From Dichetophora obliterata (taxonomy: Eukaryota > Arthropoda > Insecta > Diptera > Sciomyzidae): a stretch of 64,000 nt of DNA. Position 1 is the stretch's first letter. Every line of letters begins with the position of its first letter. Under the pieces are notes generated by a model that saw nothing but the letters and a program-made list of their open reading frames with translations, was not told the DNA's origin and did not search any database. The translations under genes and the position numbers were made by a program. The stretch is from contig OY986435.1 in assembly GCA_963920525.1 (NCBI GenBank), forward strand, positions 274,246,348 through 274,310,347. The letters run 5' to 3'. Below are positions 11,640-22,171 of this stretch, piece by piece.

Positions 11640-13817
11640 TTTTTTAATTTCTTAATCTTCTTTACTTGGTGGTTTGTTCTGTAAAGAACTTGTTGTTGCA
11701 ACCTGTTTCTTCATAAATTCTTTTTGGCATAAAATTCAAATATAGAAATTTCAAAAAATATTATTTATATAGTTCATGATTCAATTATTATAAGGTTATT
11801 CGTATTTTTGAAGTATGCTTATTTTTTATAAACAAAATTATTTTGACAATCTGCTAACATTGTTTTGTGCTGTTGGAAAAAAAAGGTATGTTTCAGTGTT
11901 TCGTTGTGTAGTTTTTTAGTGTAGTAGTTTTTCAATGATTTCTTGCCAAGTTAATAAGAAAAAGAAACTATGTAGGTGTTGCATCGTAAGTGTATGCTAT
12001 GTTGTAAGTATATTCTAAGAATTTAGAAAGATCCTTTGCAAATTTTAAATAAAAAGTTATTTTTGCCATTGCTCAAAACCGAATTAGTGAATTTTATTAA
12101 TTGAAAGTGTAATTTAGAAGGAAGTTAGTTAAGGCAAAAAATAAATTATAAAGAAATACAAGTGGTATTCAATGAACGCCGTGTTGTCGATGTAAACAGC
12201 GTATGTTCGGTAAGTTTACAGCAGCGTAATTTGCAATAATAAAATTGTAAGGGATTAAACATACGCAGCTTGCGGCACAAAATCGTGGTGTATACATAAT
12301 GTGACCAACATTTTCAAAGCAAAAGGATGTACACGCATAGACTTTAAAAAGAGACACAAAAGAAGTACATATAATAAATATAGAATTACAAATCCATTAA
12401 ACAGTTTAATTTATAAGAGATTTAAAATTAGATCCTATTCCATTTCATTGATATTACAATTCATTGCTTATTAAAGTAGCTGTCCACCAGTTTGACGAAT
12501 TCAAAAAATCAAATTTTTTTAAATTTTTCGCAATAGAATATAAAAATTAAATCTGAAAAATATACTCTAAAAGTCTTAGACCTAAATTGAAAATATTTTT
12601 AAAGTTACAGCCAAAAGAAGAGAAAGCGTCGTAACATAGGTATATTAAAGTGCTGTTAAAACTTTAAACACGTTTTTTTTTCGAAACAACGTTTTCGAAA
12701 ATTCGGGGAAGCACTAACTAAAAACTATTCGACCGATTTGGCTAAAAATTTCACCTGCTATTTAAGACATACATAGCTAGTTCCGGAATTTTAAAACAAT
12801 ACATTTTTCAATAAGTTAATTTTTTTAAACAAATTAAAAAAAGTTAGATTTACAAATTTGTTTTTCACAAGTTCGCCATTTTTTATTTGTTTTTATTTAA
12901 ATATACATATTATAGGGTAAAGCACTACAATAAAGCCTGCAGAACGATATTCTCTTTGATATTTTTATTTTAGATGAACACGTAAGGCTGGGTGCTTCCC
13001 CCAAAAAACACATCTTCTTTCGAGTACTCTTCTTTGATATAGATAACTATAAGCAAATTAATGTACAATCAAGTCAAACAAAATTCTTTTGCACACTTTT
13101 CGACATCAATAAAAACATTTCAAAACGATCGCCTTATTTTTCTTATTTAAAAAATTTATGAAAAATGTCAACATTTCGGTCGTTACACTTGGATACTACC
13201 TTAAAATAAATAAAGTTACTTGAATCGAGTACAGAAACAAACCTTAAATAATTTTTTGCAGTAGTTAGAGAGCTGTATTTTGAATAGATATATGAAAATA
13301 TTGTCAAAATGATGTCAAAAAGAAGTACAACAAGTAAAAAGAAATACTTTTAGCGTACTTCGATACAAGAAGTATAGCGAGAAAAAAAGAAGTAAAAAAC
13401 TCCCAAAAGGATTACCGTTGGTCACATTATGTATACAGTATTATGGGACCGTGGTTTTATTTTTGTTTTGACGAATTTTTGTTTCTTTTTTCTTTCTTAA
13501 CAATTTAAAAAATTATAAATTATTGGATCTAAAATTTCTGTAAAGTTCCTAATAATTTTGTGAGGGGAATTTTTTTTTAATACAATTATGCAATTAACTC
13601 GGTTAATTAACTTATTTAGAACGCGCCTCTAAACGCTCTTGGTTAGGTTGCATAGTTAGGTTTAATGTGTTTATTGAAATAAACGAACGAAATTATATTT
13701 TTTTTTTGTATTAATATTACTTATATATTTGTTAACATAATTTTCATTCAAGTTAGTAAATAAAAATAATTTAAAAAGTTATTAATGCACTAAGAAATAA
13801 CAAAAAAAATAAACTGG
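11640..13817. other. Non-coding AT-rich gap
   Basis: No coding region, tRNA or recognisable element was found. Short unsupported frames occur, including one at 12169-12357 on the minus strand. Confidence 0.5.
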
Positions 13818-14136
13818 CCGTTTCAGCCCTTGGAAGGACTTTGACCTAGCTTCTATTGATCAATTGTGTTGTGCGTGTTATTAAATGTTTGATCACAAAT
13901 GACCGAGAACTGGACCTACGTGTTTTATGCCGACTCCGAACGGCTTATGTTCTCAAGAAGCTTTACATGGCAATTTTTACTCTCTGAGGTTTGCCATTGT
14001 CTGCAGAGAGGTGACGACCGAACAGAAAAATTAATTCAATTGAAAAACTTTTCTGTCTGAGCTGGAATTGAACCCGGGCTACCGCGGTTCTTTAGCTTAG
14101 GAGCCACGCACTCTACCCACTAGGCTACGGCCGCCA
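13818..14136 (-). mobile_element. tRNA-derived SINE, type A body
   Basis: On the minus strand the element starts near 14136 with a tRNA-like head: GGCGGCCGTAGCCTAGTGGG (A-box region, about 14115-14134) and GGGTTCAATTCC (B box, complement of 14064-14075), followed by AGCTCAGACAGAAAAG. These are the two parts of an internal RNA polymerase III promoter. The body contains the words CCTCAGAGAG, GAACATAAGCC and GTTCGGAGTCGGCAT, which resemble a dispersed repeat I associate with tephritid flies. It is not a functional tRNA, because a cloverleaf acceptor stem is absent. Confidence 0.75.
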
Positions 14137-14624
14137 CGAGAAATAGGAGCAATAAAAGTGGTAGAACAAAATTAATAGTAGTCAATATAGTACCAATTAG
14201 TATGATATTTGTGCAACCGTGTGCATTTTTAGCTCTTATGACATTGCTCTCATGATTTTTTTCTGCTCTCATTTTCAAATAAGCATACCAATTTGAGAAA
14301 ATGTCAAAAATACGAACAACCTTATAATAATTGAATCATGATATAGTTCTTAAATTTATAAAATACAAAATAGTAATTTCAAAATATTATCATTAATTTT
14401 TCATATAAAATGTTTATATGTTATAATTTTCTTTAACTTAAAACTATAAAGGATAAAAAAGAGCATTTCACGATCTTGTTGCATCGTTGGAAATGCATTT
14501 TTGCAAGATTATTTTTTGTGAGTATACCTTTAATATGATGCTTAAAAGGCTTTACAACAGCTGTTTTTTGTTTACATTTTTTGCATCATCTGGTTGTGAA
14601 AAATGTTTAGATACTTGAGTGTAA

Positions 14625-14989
14625 CCCTAGATCTACACGAGACAAATTTTCATGACAATTTCAATACACTCACACATTTTTTACTAACACATTCATATTT
14701 TCTCAGTTGTCAGCTCAATTGTCTCAACAATCAGGCAGACAATTGAACTAACAACGATTGACGTAGGCTGACATTTTTTGACATTTTTTGCTGAAAGTGA
14801 AGAACAAGAACAGAGAAAAATTTAAAAACCAAAGGAAACGTCTAATAATACAGCAAATGTCTTTTATTGTCTTGCAATTGTTAAACCCACCTACGTCACG
14901 CTAGACAATTTGCTCGAAGTTGACAAAAATTTGACAACTAATACGGATATAAACAATTGTTATAACAATTGTTACGTGTAGACGCAGCG
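14625..14989. mobile_element. TAA-flanked MITE, Harbinger-like
   Basis: Imperfect inverted ends: CCCTAGATCTACACGAGACA at the left and, complemented from the right, CGCTGCGTCTACACGTAACA. They are flanked by TAA at 14622-14624 and 14990-14992. A 3 bp TAA/TTA duplication is the signature of the PIF/Harbinger superfamily. The interior is rich in CAATTGT and TTGACA words and has no transposase. Confidence 0.55.
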
Positions 14990-15569
14990 TAATATTTTAC
15001 GAGTAAATGAAATGTCAGAAATGTTGTGCTTAATTATTATGCTGAAGATGAGTTTTACAGTAAATACATAAATGTATGTGTACGGAACTTTATTTTGTTT
15101 TTCAGAAATTTACAGTGACCATGACGATGTAAAAAGCCAAACCTTGAACACGTCAAAATCCTCTGAGAAATCTAAAATGTTACGAATTTCTTCCTACGTC
15201 CATTTTTTTAGTGAATTTTCCCTTTAAATTTTTCTTTTTTAAAACTCCCTCTATTTCTTTACCACTTCCTTCTTTTATTATAAATTAAACCTTTTTTCCG
15301 ATAAAAATGCAAACAATAAAAACCATTGTTCAGTCAAGCACTGTTCAAAAAGTATCTGTAGACGTGCTCAATGCAAAATGAATAATTCATTCAGAACAGC
15401 CTTTTGTTCTGAATGCCTAAATCTAGGGAGACAGAATGCCTAAATCCGCCTCTGCAGGCTATCTGTATGAAAAACTTCAGTTCGGCATGTCTAGAAGAAG
15501 TTACATCATGATAGTTCCGAGATATTATTCGTTAAACTCTTCCTATATTATGGGAACGTAGCCGTCTGC

Positions 15570-15712
15570 AACGATGGCTAAGGGACATCAGTGGGTAAGT
15601 CTCTTTTAAGCAATCTACCTTTTCCTTTTTCTCCAATCTTTAATCTACTTTTTCTTTGTCTAACCTCTATCTCTTTTTCTATGCTTATAATTGTTAGCGC
15701 TCTTTTCATTCC

Positions 15713-15744
<32 letters not shown>

Positions 15745-15965
15745 AATTTATCTTTCTTATTTTAAATTGTATAAATTAAATTAAGTAAATTTGTATTTAT
15801 AATTGTTTTTTATTATATTATGTTTTGAATTCTATGAGTGGCTTTTATTATTGTGTTAGGTCTTAAGTCTATTATGTCTTTAAAATCTTTTTATATTATA
15901 CTATAAAAGAGTATAGCTCTTAGAGGACTTTGCTGTGCTTATATTCAATAAATTAAATTAAATAT
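15570..15965 (+). other. Possible LINE 3' end
   Basis: A C/T-rich stretch, then GAGGACTTTGCTGTGCTTAT and ATTCAATAAATTAAATTAAA resemble 3' UTR and tail of fly Jockey/CR1-like LINEs. No coding sequence is attached and no duplication was found. This is inference from composition and a recalled motif. Confidence 0.35.
15713..15738. repeat. (CT)13 microsatellite
   Basis: Thirteen uninterrupted CT dinucleotides lie inside a wider pyrimidine-rich tract. Confidence 0.9.
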
Positions 15966-16110
15966 AAAACGAAATTGCAAATCGTACGAACTTGTTTTAC
16001 GTGAGAAGGAAATCCCGTGATTTCATTTAAATTCAAAGGAATGTTCGAAATAGCTAATTACGTGACACGAGTGAAATTGAATTTTAAAAATTTGTGCAAT
16101 ATTGTGAAAC

Positions 16111-17590
16111 AGCGTAGACTTAGTCGAAAATTATAGAGGTATTGCCATATTGTCGGATATTCCCAAATTGTTCGAAAAAATTATGTCAGTCAGACTTACA
16201 GACCAATTTAATGCACGTTTAAGTGATAAAGAACACGGATTTCGTAAAGGTAGATATTCTTACTAAAATGGAAAAAGGACATCACACGCAGAGAAAAGAC
16301 ATGGTTGAGACATGATTACTACAATAATATTTTTTTTACTAAAATTATTGTATTATTTCTGCAAACACAAATTTTTGCATTAATAAAGGCATTATTTACT
16401 AATGGTGGTACCAAAAATAACATTAAAGTTGAAATCATAACATCATTGAAATCGTCAACATACTATGATTGCCTCCACTATTAGTTGCAACAAAAATGTT
16501 GTAGTTCAATTAATCATGATAAATGTGAATATTATTATAGAGACAAACATATTACAATTTTGAATGTTTGTCTGAACTATTCTTTGATTGTGGGCAAAAC
16601 AAAAATCGAAAGAATTTATTGTGTCTGAACAATTTGCAGGAAAAACTTTCACTACCTTCAGACACAATAAGTTTTATCGGTTCCTGGCTATGTGCCGTTT
16701 CGTTTGTAAACTTTTCAATTATTGTGTTTTGTTTTAAATTGCCATATCCTGCGATAGCACGCATAAAAGTGACATTTTCGACTTTAACTGTAGCAAACAT
16801 ATTTCTATTTACCGTTTATATATTTCGCAATTGTGACAATAATATTTTTCAATTGAATTAATTTTTCTGTTCAGCTCAGACAATGGCAAACCTCTAGAAG
16901 AAGATATCTTAATTAAAAGCTGTGGAAATTGGAGTGCATTAAAATAAAAATAAAAATAAAATTATTGTTTCAATAATATTCTAGATTCTTAAAATAAATT
17001 CATAATAAAGTTGTTGCAATCATTTTATTTTCGACCCAACAAGAGAATAATGATTGTTTCTATAATATTTTGGTTCCTACAAAAAACTTCCTTTTCTAAA
17101 TGTGGTTGTTGCAATCATTTTATCATGATCAAAGAAAATATTATATGTTTAAGAACATGTTAGCAACAATCATAATCCGAATCATACTATGATCCTTTTA
17201 AAACATGGTTGTTGCAACTATGTTTTTCTCTGCGTGCAGATAGATTAAATCCACATCGATATCAGTAAAACCTTTGATCGCGTTGACCACAAAATCTTTT
17301 GAACAAAACTAGAAAAGTTTGGAATTTAAGGTACTTTACTGAAATGGCTCAATTCATATCTATGCAAAGGCACCAGTTTGTAAAATTTTAGGGAATTCTA
17401 TCTAAAAAGATGGTTGTTTCATCGGCAGTATCTCAAGCTAGCCACCTTGATCCACTTCTCTGATGTTCTGATGTTCTGAATAATAAATCACATCTTTTAT
17501 ATGCAGACGACCTAAAATTGTACTACGTCATTAATTTACAATGCGATACATCAAACCTCTTAATAGATGTTGCAAAATATTTAATAACAA
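16111..17590 (+). pseudogene. Decayed LINE reverse transcriptase split by an insertion
   Basis: Left part, about 16115-16264, translates with ENYRGIAILSDIPKLFEKIM and DKEHGFRKGR, matching RT core motifs for template contact. Right part, from about 17259, reads DISKTFDRVDHKI and later LLYADDLKLYYVI, the catalytic YADD box. Stops and frameshifts interrupt both parts. The intervening 16285-17235 is a separate TIR element that landed between the RT motifs, so the RT is the older layer. It belongs to the Jockey/CR1-like group by motif style. Confidence 0.7.
16285..17235. mobile_element. Non-autonomous TIR element inside the RT remnant
   Basis: The ends are inverted copies: CACGCAGAGAAAAGACATGG on the left and, complemented, CACGCAGAGAAAAACATAG on the right. 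Subterminal DNA repeats words such as GTTGTTGCAATCATTTTAT in several orientations (for example near 17031 and 17105). The middle holds small unrecognised frames on both strands (16568-16861 and 16552-16800), too short and unsupported to call genes. A convincing target duplication was not seen; the superfamily is open. Confidence 0.65.
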
Positions 17591-19335
17591 TAGCCAGCAC
17601 TTTTTACCGCATACGTGAAATTCTACATTCAAGAGTTCCCTTTCCAAATCCCTTTCTCACCATAATAACCCCCTCTTAAATAGTGTTTTAGATATGCACA
17701 TACACTCAAAAAATTTATTAGTAAAATTTCACCGAATGATATATCACGCATTCCATGAAAAAGTAAACCGCAAAGTGAAAAAATCAACGTTATGCAAACT
17801 AAAATTTTTTTACTAAGAGCTGTAAGAAATAAAAGCAAAAACATGTCTGAGCATATACACTCGCTATGAATGGCGAAAGAATGAGAATACACGAAAATAC
17901 GGTATTGTCTATCATTTTAGTGTGTGAGTTAAAGCACAGTAAGCGCATTGTCTGTAAGCAAAGTTTTTGTTTTTTATTTTCCGTGGTAAGACAACAATAC
18001 TTTCTATAAAATTAAAGTAACAGTAATTAACAAATAGGTGTATTAACTGAGAAATCACATAAAATATTAAACGGGAAATTTTGTCCACTTTACGCAACCA
18101 AAGAGACAATTTTTTTTAAATTGTGTAAAGCCTCCTTGAAACAAATCAAGAAGAATACTTGCGAATGGAATTTTCAGAGTTACTCTACCTGATTCAATCA
18201 GAGTTTTTCACATAAAAGTATGCTTTTTTTACTTTTATTGGTTGCGTACTGGGGATACTTCAATGAATTTTGATAGGATGTCCAAGTGCGAAACTCTTCC
18301 TAATGTACATTTTTGCTTTTCAGTAAAATTTTCTATTATATGAGTCACTAAACTATAAAAAACTTAACTAAAAAAAAATACCTAACTTAAAGAATACCTC
18401 ACCTATAAAATCAACGTTATTTCGACGTATCGAATGATGACAACATATTGTCATCGCCTACTGAAGGTTCTAAATACATAAAAAAAATTTTTTGTAATCA
18501 AACAGTGTGAAAAATTATGAATTTTTTTCTTTTTCGTACATGTCCAAATACGCAGCCATTGGGGACATCGCACGCAACCGAAATTTTACTTTTTATAATT
18601 TTTGCTTTTAACTTTGAATCTATTTAAAATATTGTTTTGAATTATACACCATATACACTTTTCATACAAGTAAAATGTTTCTTGAAATTTTAATACATTT
18701 CGCTGGTTTATTGCTTTTTTTTAAATTAACTAAACTGCGGTATTTTTGGTGCCCTGCGTACGCAACCTTGTAGAAACTTTGTATTTAGGATAATGTTTTA
18801 ATAAATCGGTTAAACCAAATTTATATTTAAAGAAACACATATACTTAACAAAATTGGATATAAAAAAAAATTTTAATTCGTTTTGTCACTAAAGTGCACC
18901 AAAATATACGTTACTAATCTAATATACGTTAAGTACTAAAAAATGTCCCCGTACGCAATACGGAATGCGTGATATTCAAAGTGTTTGTATTGTGATATCT
19001 TTACGAGTTCATTCGTAAAATGTTTTTAATATTAGAAAAATATTTGATTTGAACAAATATATTTGATTTATATACTAATGAGATAAGTAAACAGCAATAC
19101 AATAATTCAATACTTATGTGCATATAAATAATAATATTCGTAAATTTCTCGTACGAATAACTTCGTAATTTCTTTCATTGCATTCGTAGTATTGGCTAAT
19201 GCTTTCGTACTATTTACGACTGAAAAAAATTTTTAGCATAAACAATTCATTCGTAGGATGACCGCACGAATTATTAGTAGAATGTACGGATTATTAGTTG
19301 AGTTTAAAAAATTTAAAACCGAAATCGTTCAGCCT
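17591..19335. other. AT-rich gap with scattered ACGCAACC words
   Basis: No gene is recognised. ACGCAACC or its complement recurs near 18094, 18240, 18571, 18758 and (as ACGCAATA) 18953. ACACTCAAAAAATTTATTAG at about 17702 matches the 3' end of the type B SINE in inverse orientation and may be a stub of another copy. Confidence 0.4.
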
Positions 19336-19378
19336 TCAAACAATAACAGAATATATGGAACTGTATGATTGTAAAGTG

Positions 19379-19744
19379 ACTGTAGCCTACTGGTAGAGTG
19401 CGTGGCCCGTAAGATAAAGAGTCGAGGTTCAAACTCCAGCTCAGACAGAATGTTTTTTTTTTGCCTGGTTTGTCGAACAACTACAGAATATAAGGAACTG
19501 AATAATTGTAAATTGACTGTAGCCTACTGGTGGAGTGCGTGGCCCGTATTGGTACAAAAAATATTTGTTTTTTTACGAATACGAATAAAATATTCGTAAT
19601 ATGTACTAATATACGTAGATTCTGCGAATCCTATTCGTGACTGAAAACTACGAATAACATTAAATGTTAATATTAACTTCTACAAATTTTGTAGAATTGT
19701 TGCATTTATTAGTAATATTTATACACAAATATTTTTGAGTGTAA
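19379..19744 (+). mobile_element. tRNA-derived SINE, type B, with internal duplication
   Basis: The head reads TGTAGCCTACTGGTAGAGTG (A-box region) and GAGGTTCAAACTCC (B box, about 19424-19437), then AGCTCAGACAG as in the type A SINE. The body is rich in ATTCGTA words and ends TTTTTGAGTGTAA at about 19744. About 80 bp around the A box is duplicated in direct order (19336-19415 and 19473-19552), so the element has two A boxes but one B box. The same body and end occur in the copy at 31407-31690. Confidence 0.7.
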
Positions 19745-19904
19745 GTATTTCAAATTTAACACAGTAGTTATAATAAGCATTTTTTCTACAGCTTTGTATG
19801 AAATATGTTGGTATGAAAGCTCCTTCTATTTTCTTCTCTCCTTTTCTTTCTGACGTGTTCTTGAATTCATGTCATTCAGCTGAGCGGATTAAGCCCACTT
19901 AGAT

Positions 19905-20168
19905 TTGCATATCTTAAGGTACATTTCTTATTATCGATTAAAAAAGAAAGCATTTATATGTTATGTTCTTCAAGAAGTTAAGCCGTGTATGAATCAAACA
20001 TCTGTGTCACAAGCACTGCATCTGACAACAACGCTGAAATTCTTGGCAAAAGGAGGATGCCAACGCGCCGTAGGAATGGATAGTATAGTATCCTATGAAA
20101 GAAGTTCAGTCAGCAAAGTACTAAATAGGGTGGTAGACATAATGGAAATAGTACTCTGTGAAAAGTGA
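19905..20168 (+). pseudogene. PIF/Harbinger transposase fragment
   Basis: The reading frame has YRLKKKAFICYVLQEVKPCM, then TTTLKFLAKGGCQRAVGMDS and SSVSKVLNRVVDIMEIVLC. This matches the layout of Harbinger/HARBI1 nucleases between the N-terminal segment and the first catalytic Asp, where relatives have LRFLAEGSYQ and a helix-turn-helix-like TVSRVL stretch. The catalytic DDE region is missing after the stop at 20166-20168, so it is a remnant. It is the only clear Harbinger protein trace near several TAA-flanked MITEs. Confidence 0.7.
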
Positions 20169-20455
20169 AATTAGTTAAGAATGACTCCGGAGGTAAGAAA
20201 TTAAAGTATTGCTTAAGTATTTACCTTCTTCTGCGTCATTTTGCATCTTTTTATGGAGGTTTTTCCGAGTTCAAGTTTTTTGTTAGTTCCGTCGAGAACG
20301 ATAACACTTGTTAAAATTTCAAACAATGTCGACGTTCTGCTCTATAAAAAGAATGAATGTAGGTTCTTGAATTGAGTTCTTATGTCTTCCTCTACAGAGA
20401 GTATATTAATCAGAGGTCTATGTTCGAAGTTCATTCAAATTACATTGAACAAAAA

Positions 20456-20540
20456 TCCGGAGAATAGAAGAAAAAAGGCAGCGTAAAACGAACACTGAGG
20501 TAAAAGCATAATTCTTTTTATTTTTCTTCTATTCTCCGGA
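20456..20540. repeat. Perfect 20 bp inverted repeat, 45 bp loop
   Basis: TCCGGAGAATAGAAGAAAAA at 20456-20475 is exactly complemented at 20521-20540. It may be a small MITE or the termini of a deleted element; no target duplication was identified. Confidence 0.85.
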
Positions 20541-21614
20541 CGCTTGTAAAACAAAACTTGAGTGAAAAAGCATTCGAAGTCCCACTGATATCTCTTGTTA
20601 ATTTACTCTGTGGTTCCCCTATAATGGGGGTGTCCAAAGTCGCCCGTATGGGCAAAATGCCCGCAGCAAGCAGCACGGGAAACAGCGCATGCTGAATGAA
20701 TTCGGTGGTCAAAGGAATGAGGGACATGCACAAAGAGAATGAGAAAGAGCGTAAGAAAAAGCGCCATTTATATCGTTATCAGTGTTGCCAGAAAAATATT
20801 GAGCCTGTAGCTAAAATTTCTAACAACAGCAGCTAGAAAGAGCTAATCATTTTTTGTAAGTTAAGAAAAGAAAATAGTTAAAAGCAAACACAACTGCTAT
20901 ATTTAATCAGTTTATCAGATTAATCAGCTTATCAATCATATTGATTGATTTGTATTATTAAAAACTATCTTTATTCAATTTTATGTACACAAAATTAAAG
21001 AAAATTGATAAAATTGTATGTATATTAAGTTAAATAAAGGTATTTTTGATAATTTTTTTAACATTTTTTAATATTGACCTTTAGTAATAAATAAAAGTAG
21101 TAGTTAAAATAGCTAAGCTTTAAAAGAAAAAAAGCTTGAAAAAGAAGCTAGGAGCTAAAACACAATTTTCGAAAAAATAAACTGAATCTATCTGAACCTA
21201 GCTGAATCTAACTGGCAGCGCTGATGGTGAGTGTGTGAGTCTGCTTTACGAAAGTCATAACATAGCTCATTAATGTTTACAGGGTTACCACATTTTTATT
21301 ATTAAATACTTTATAAAAGTTCTAAAAATATCTTATAACTGACAGCTAGTGTGTAAAATCAAATTGAGTTTAATAATATTGTGGTTTTAAAAATGCTTTT
21401 AAAGCAATGTGGAGGCAAGGCGCATTATTTATCCCAAGCTGATATCAGAATTTTGACTTCTCAAACGTCAGTATATTTTGAACTGTACAAATCTTGAGAT
21501 GAAAGGCTCAAACATAATAAGATCGATAATCATAATGTCAAAAATCAACGAAAAGCTAGCTCAAGTTCTGCCAAATACTCAATTTGACCGACATGACATG
21601 ATCGAGTTCGTCTT
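20541..21614. other. Gap without recognised genes
   Basis: No coding region is supported. The minus-strand frame at 20518-20733 overlaps the hairpin arm and resembles no family I know. Confidence 0.45.
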
Positions 21615-21617
21615 TAA

Positions 21618-21856
21618 GGGCCAGTTTTTCAGTACGAGTTTAAGGTCTAGTCAAATTGAGCAGACCTTATCTCACCAAAATTGGACGTTTTAACTTTGCT
21701 TAGGCAAAAAAGAAACACACTTTTTGATAATTTAAGTCAATTAAACTTCAACGAATGCTAAAATATCAAGTTAAACCAAGTTTAAACGTCCAATTTTGGT
21801 GAGTAGAGCTAGGTTTAATTTGACTAAAGTTTAAACTTGTACTAAAAAACTGGCCC
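21618..21856. mobile_element. Hairpin MITE, Harbinger-like, TAA TSD
   Basis: The ends are GGGCCAGTTTTTCAGTAC and, complemented, GGGCCAGTTTTTTAGTAC. The inverted match runs with changes for about 85 bp per side, including CACCAAAATTGGACGTTT, so nearly the whole element folds on itself. TAA occurs at 21615-21617 and 21857-21859. A GGGCC-type terminus with a TAA duplication fits PIF/Harbinger. It has no coding capacity. Confidence 0.8.
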
Positions 21857-22171
21857 TAAGTCGTTCAATAATTTGCCAATTTGTATGTTAATTAGTTTTG
21901 TTTAGTTTGTTTAGTTGAAATTGTGATAACAGGAATGAATAGCGAAAATAAGTTCATATTAATTTAAACAAATCTGCTAGCGAATTTGTTCCTGTGCACT
22001 TGTCACGTAACATAATTGTTGGCTTTGGCTACGAGGATGAGAGGAGTCAGGCCTAGTTCCGCATATTATTTTCGTGCAATTTGTGCTCAATATTTATATG
22101 GAAATGAAAAGAAAGTAATAATAAACACCGAATAAATAACAAACCACTACAGATGTATTTAACAAAAGATA

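Noticed and set aside
16568..16861. 97-residue open frame
   Set aside because: It lies inside a non-autonomous TIR element, overlaps an opposite-strand frame and shows no recognisable domain.
17742..18975. 14 bp inverted match ATATCACGCATTCC / GGAATGCGTGATAT
   Set aside because: Similarity does not extend beyond the 14 bp, so it was not taken as element ends.
19379..19447. tRNA-like sequence (also 14063-14136 and 31600-31690)
   Set aside because: A and B boxes are present but no acceptor stem or full cloverleaf forms, and each is joined to a repeated body; called SINE heads, not tRNA genes.
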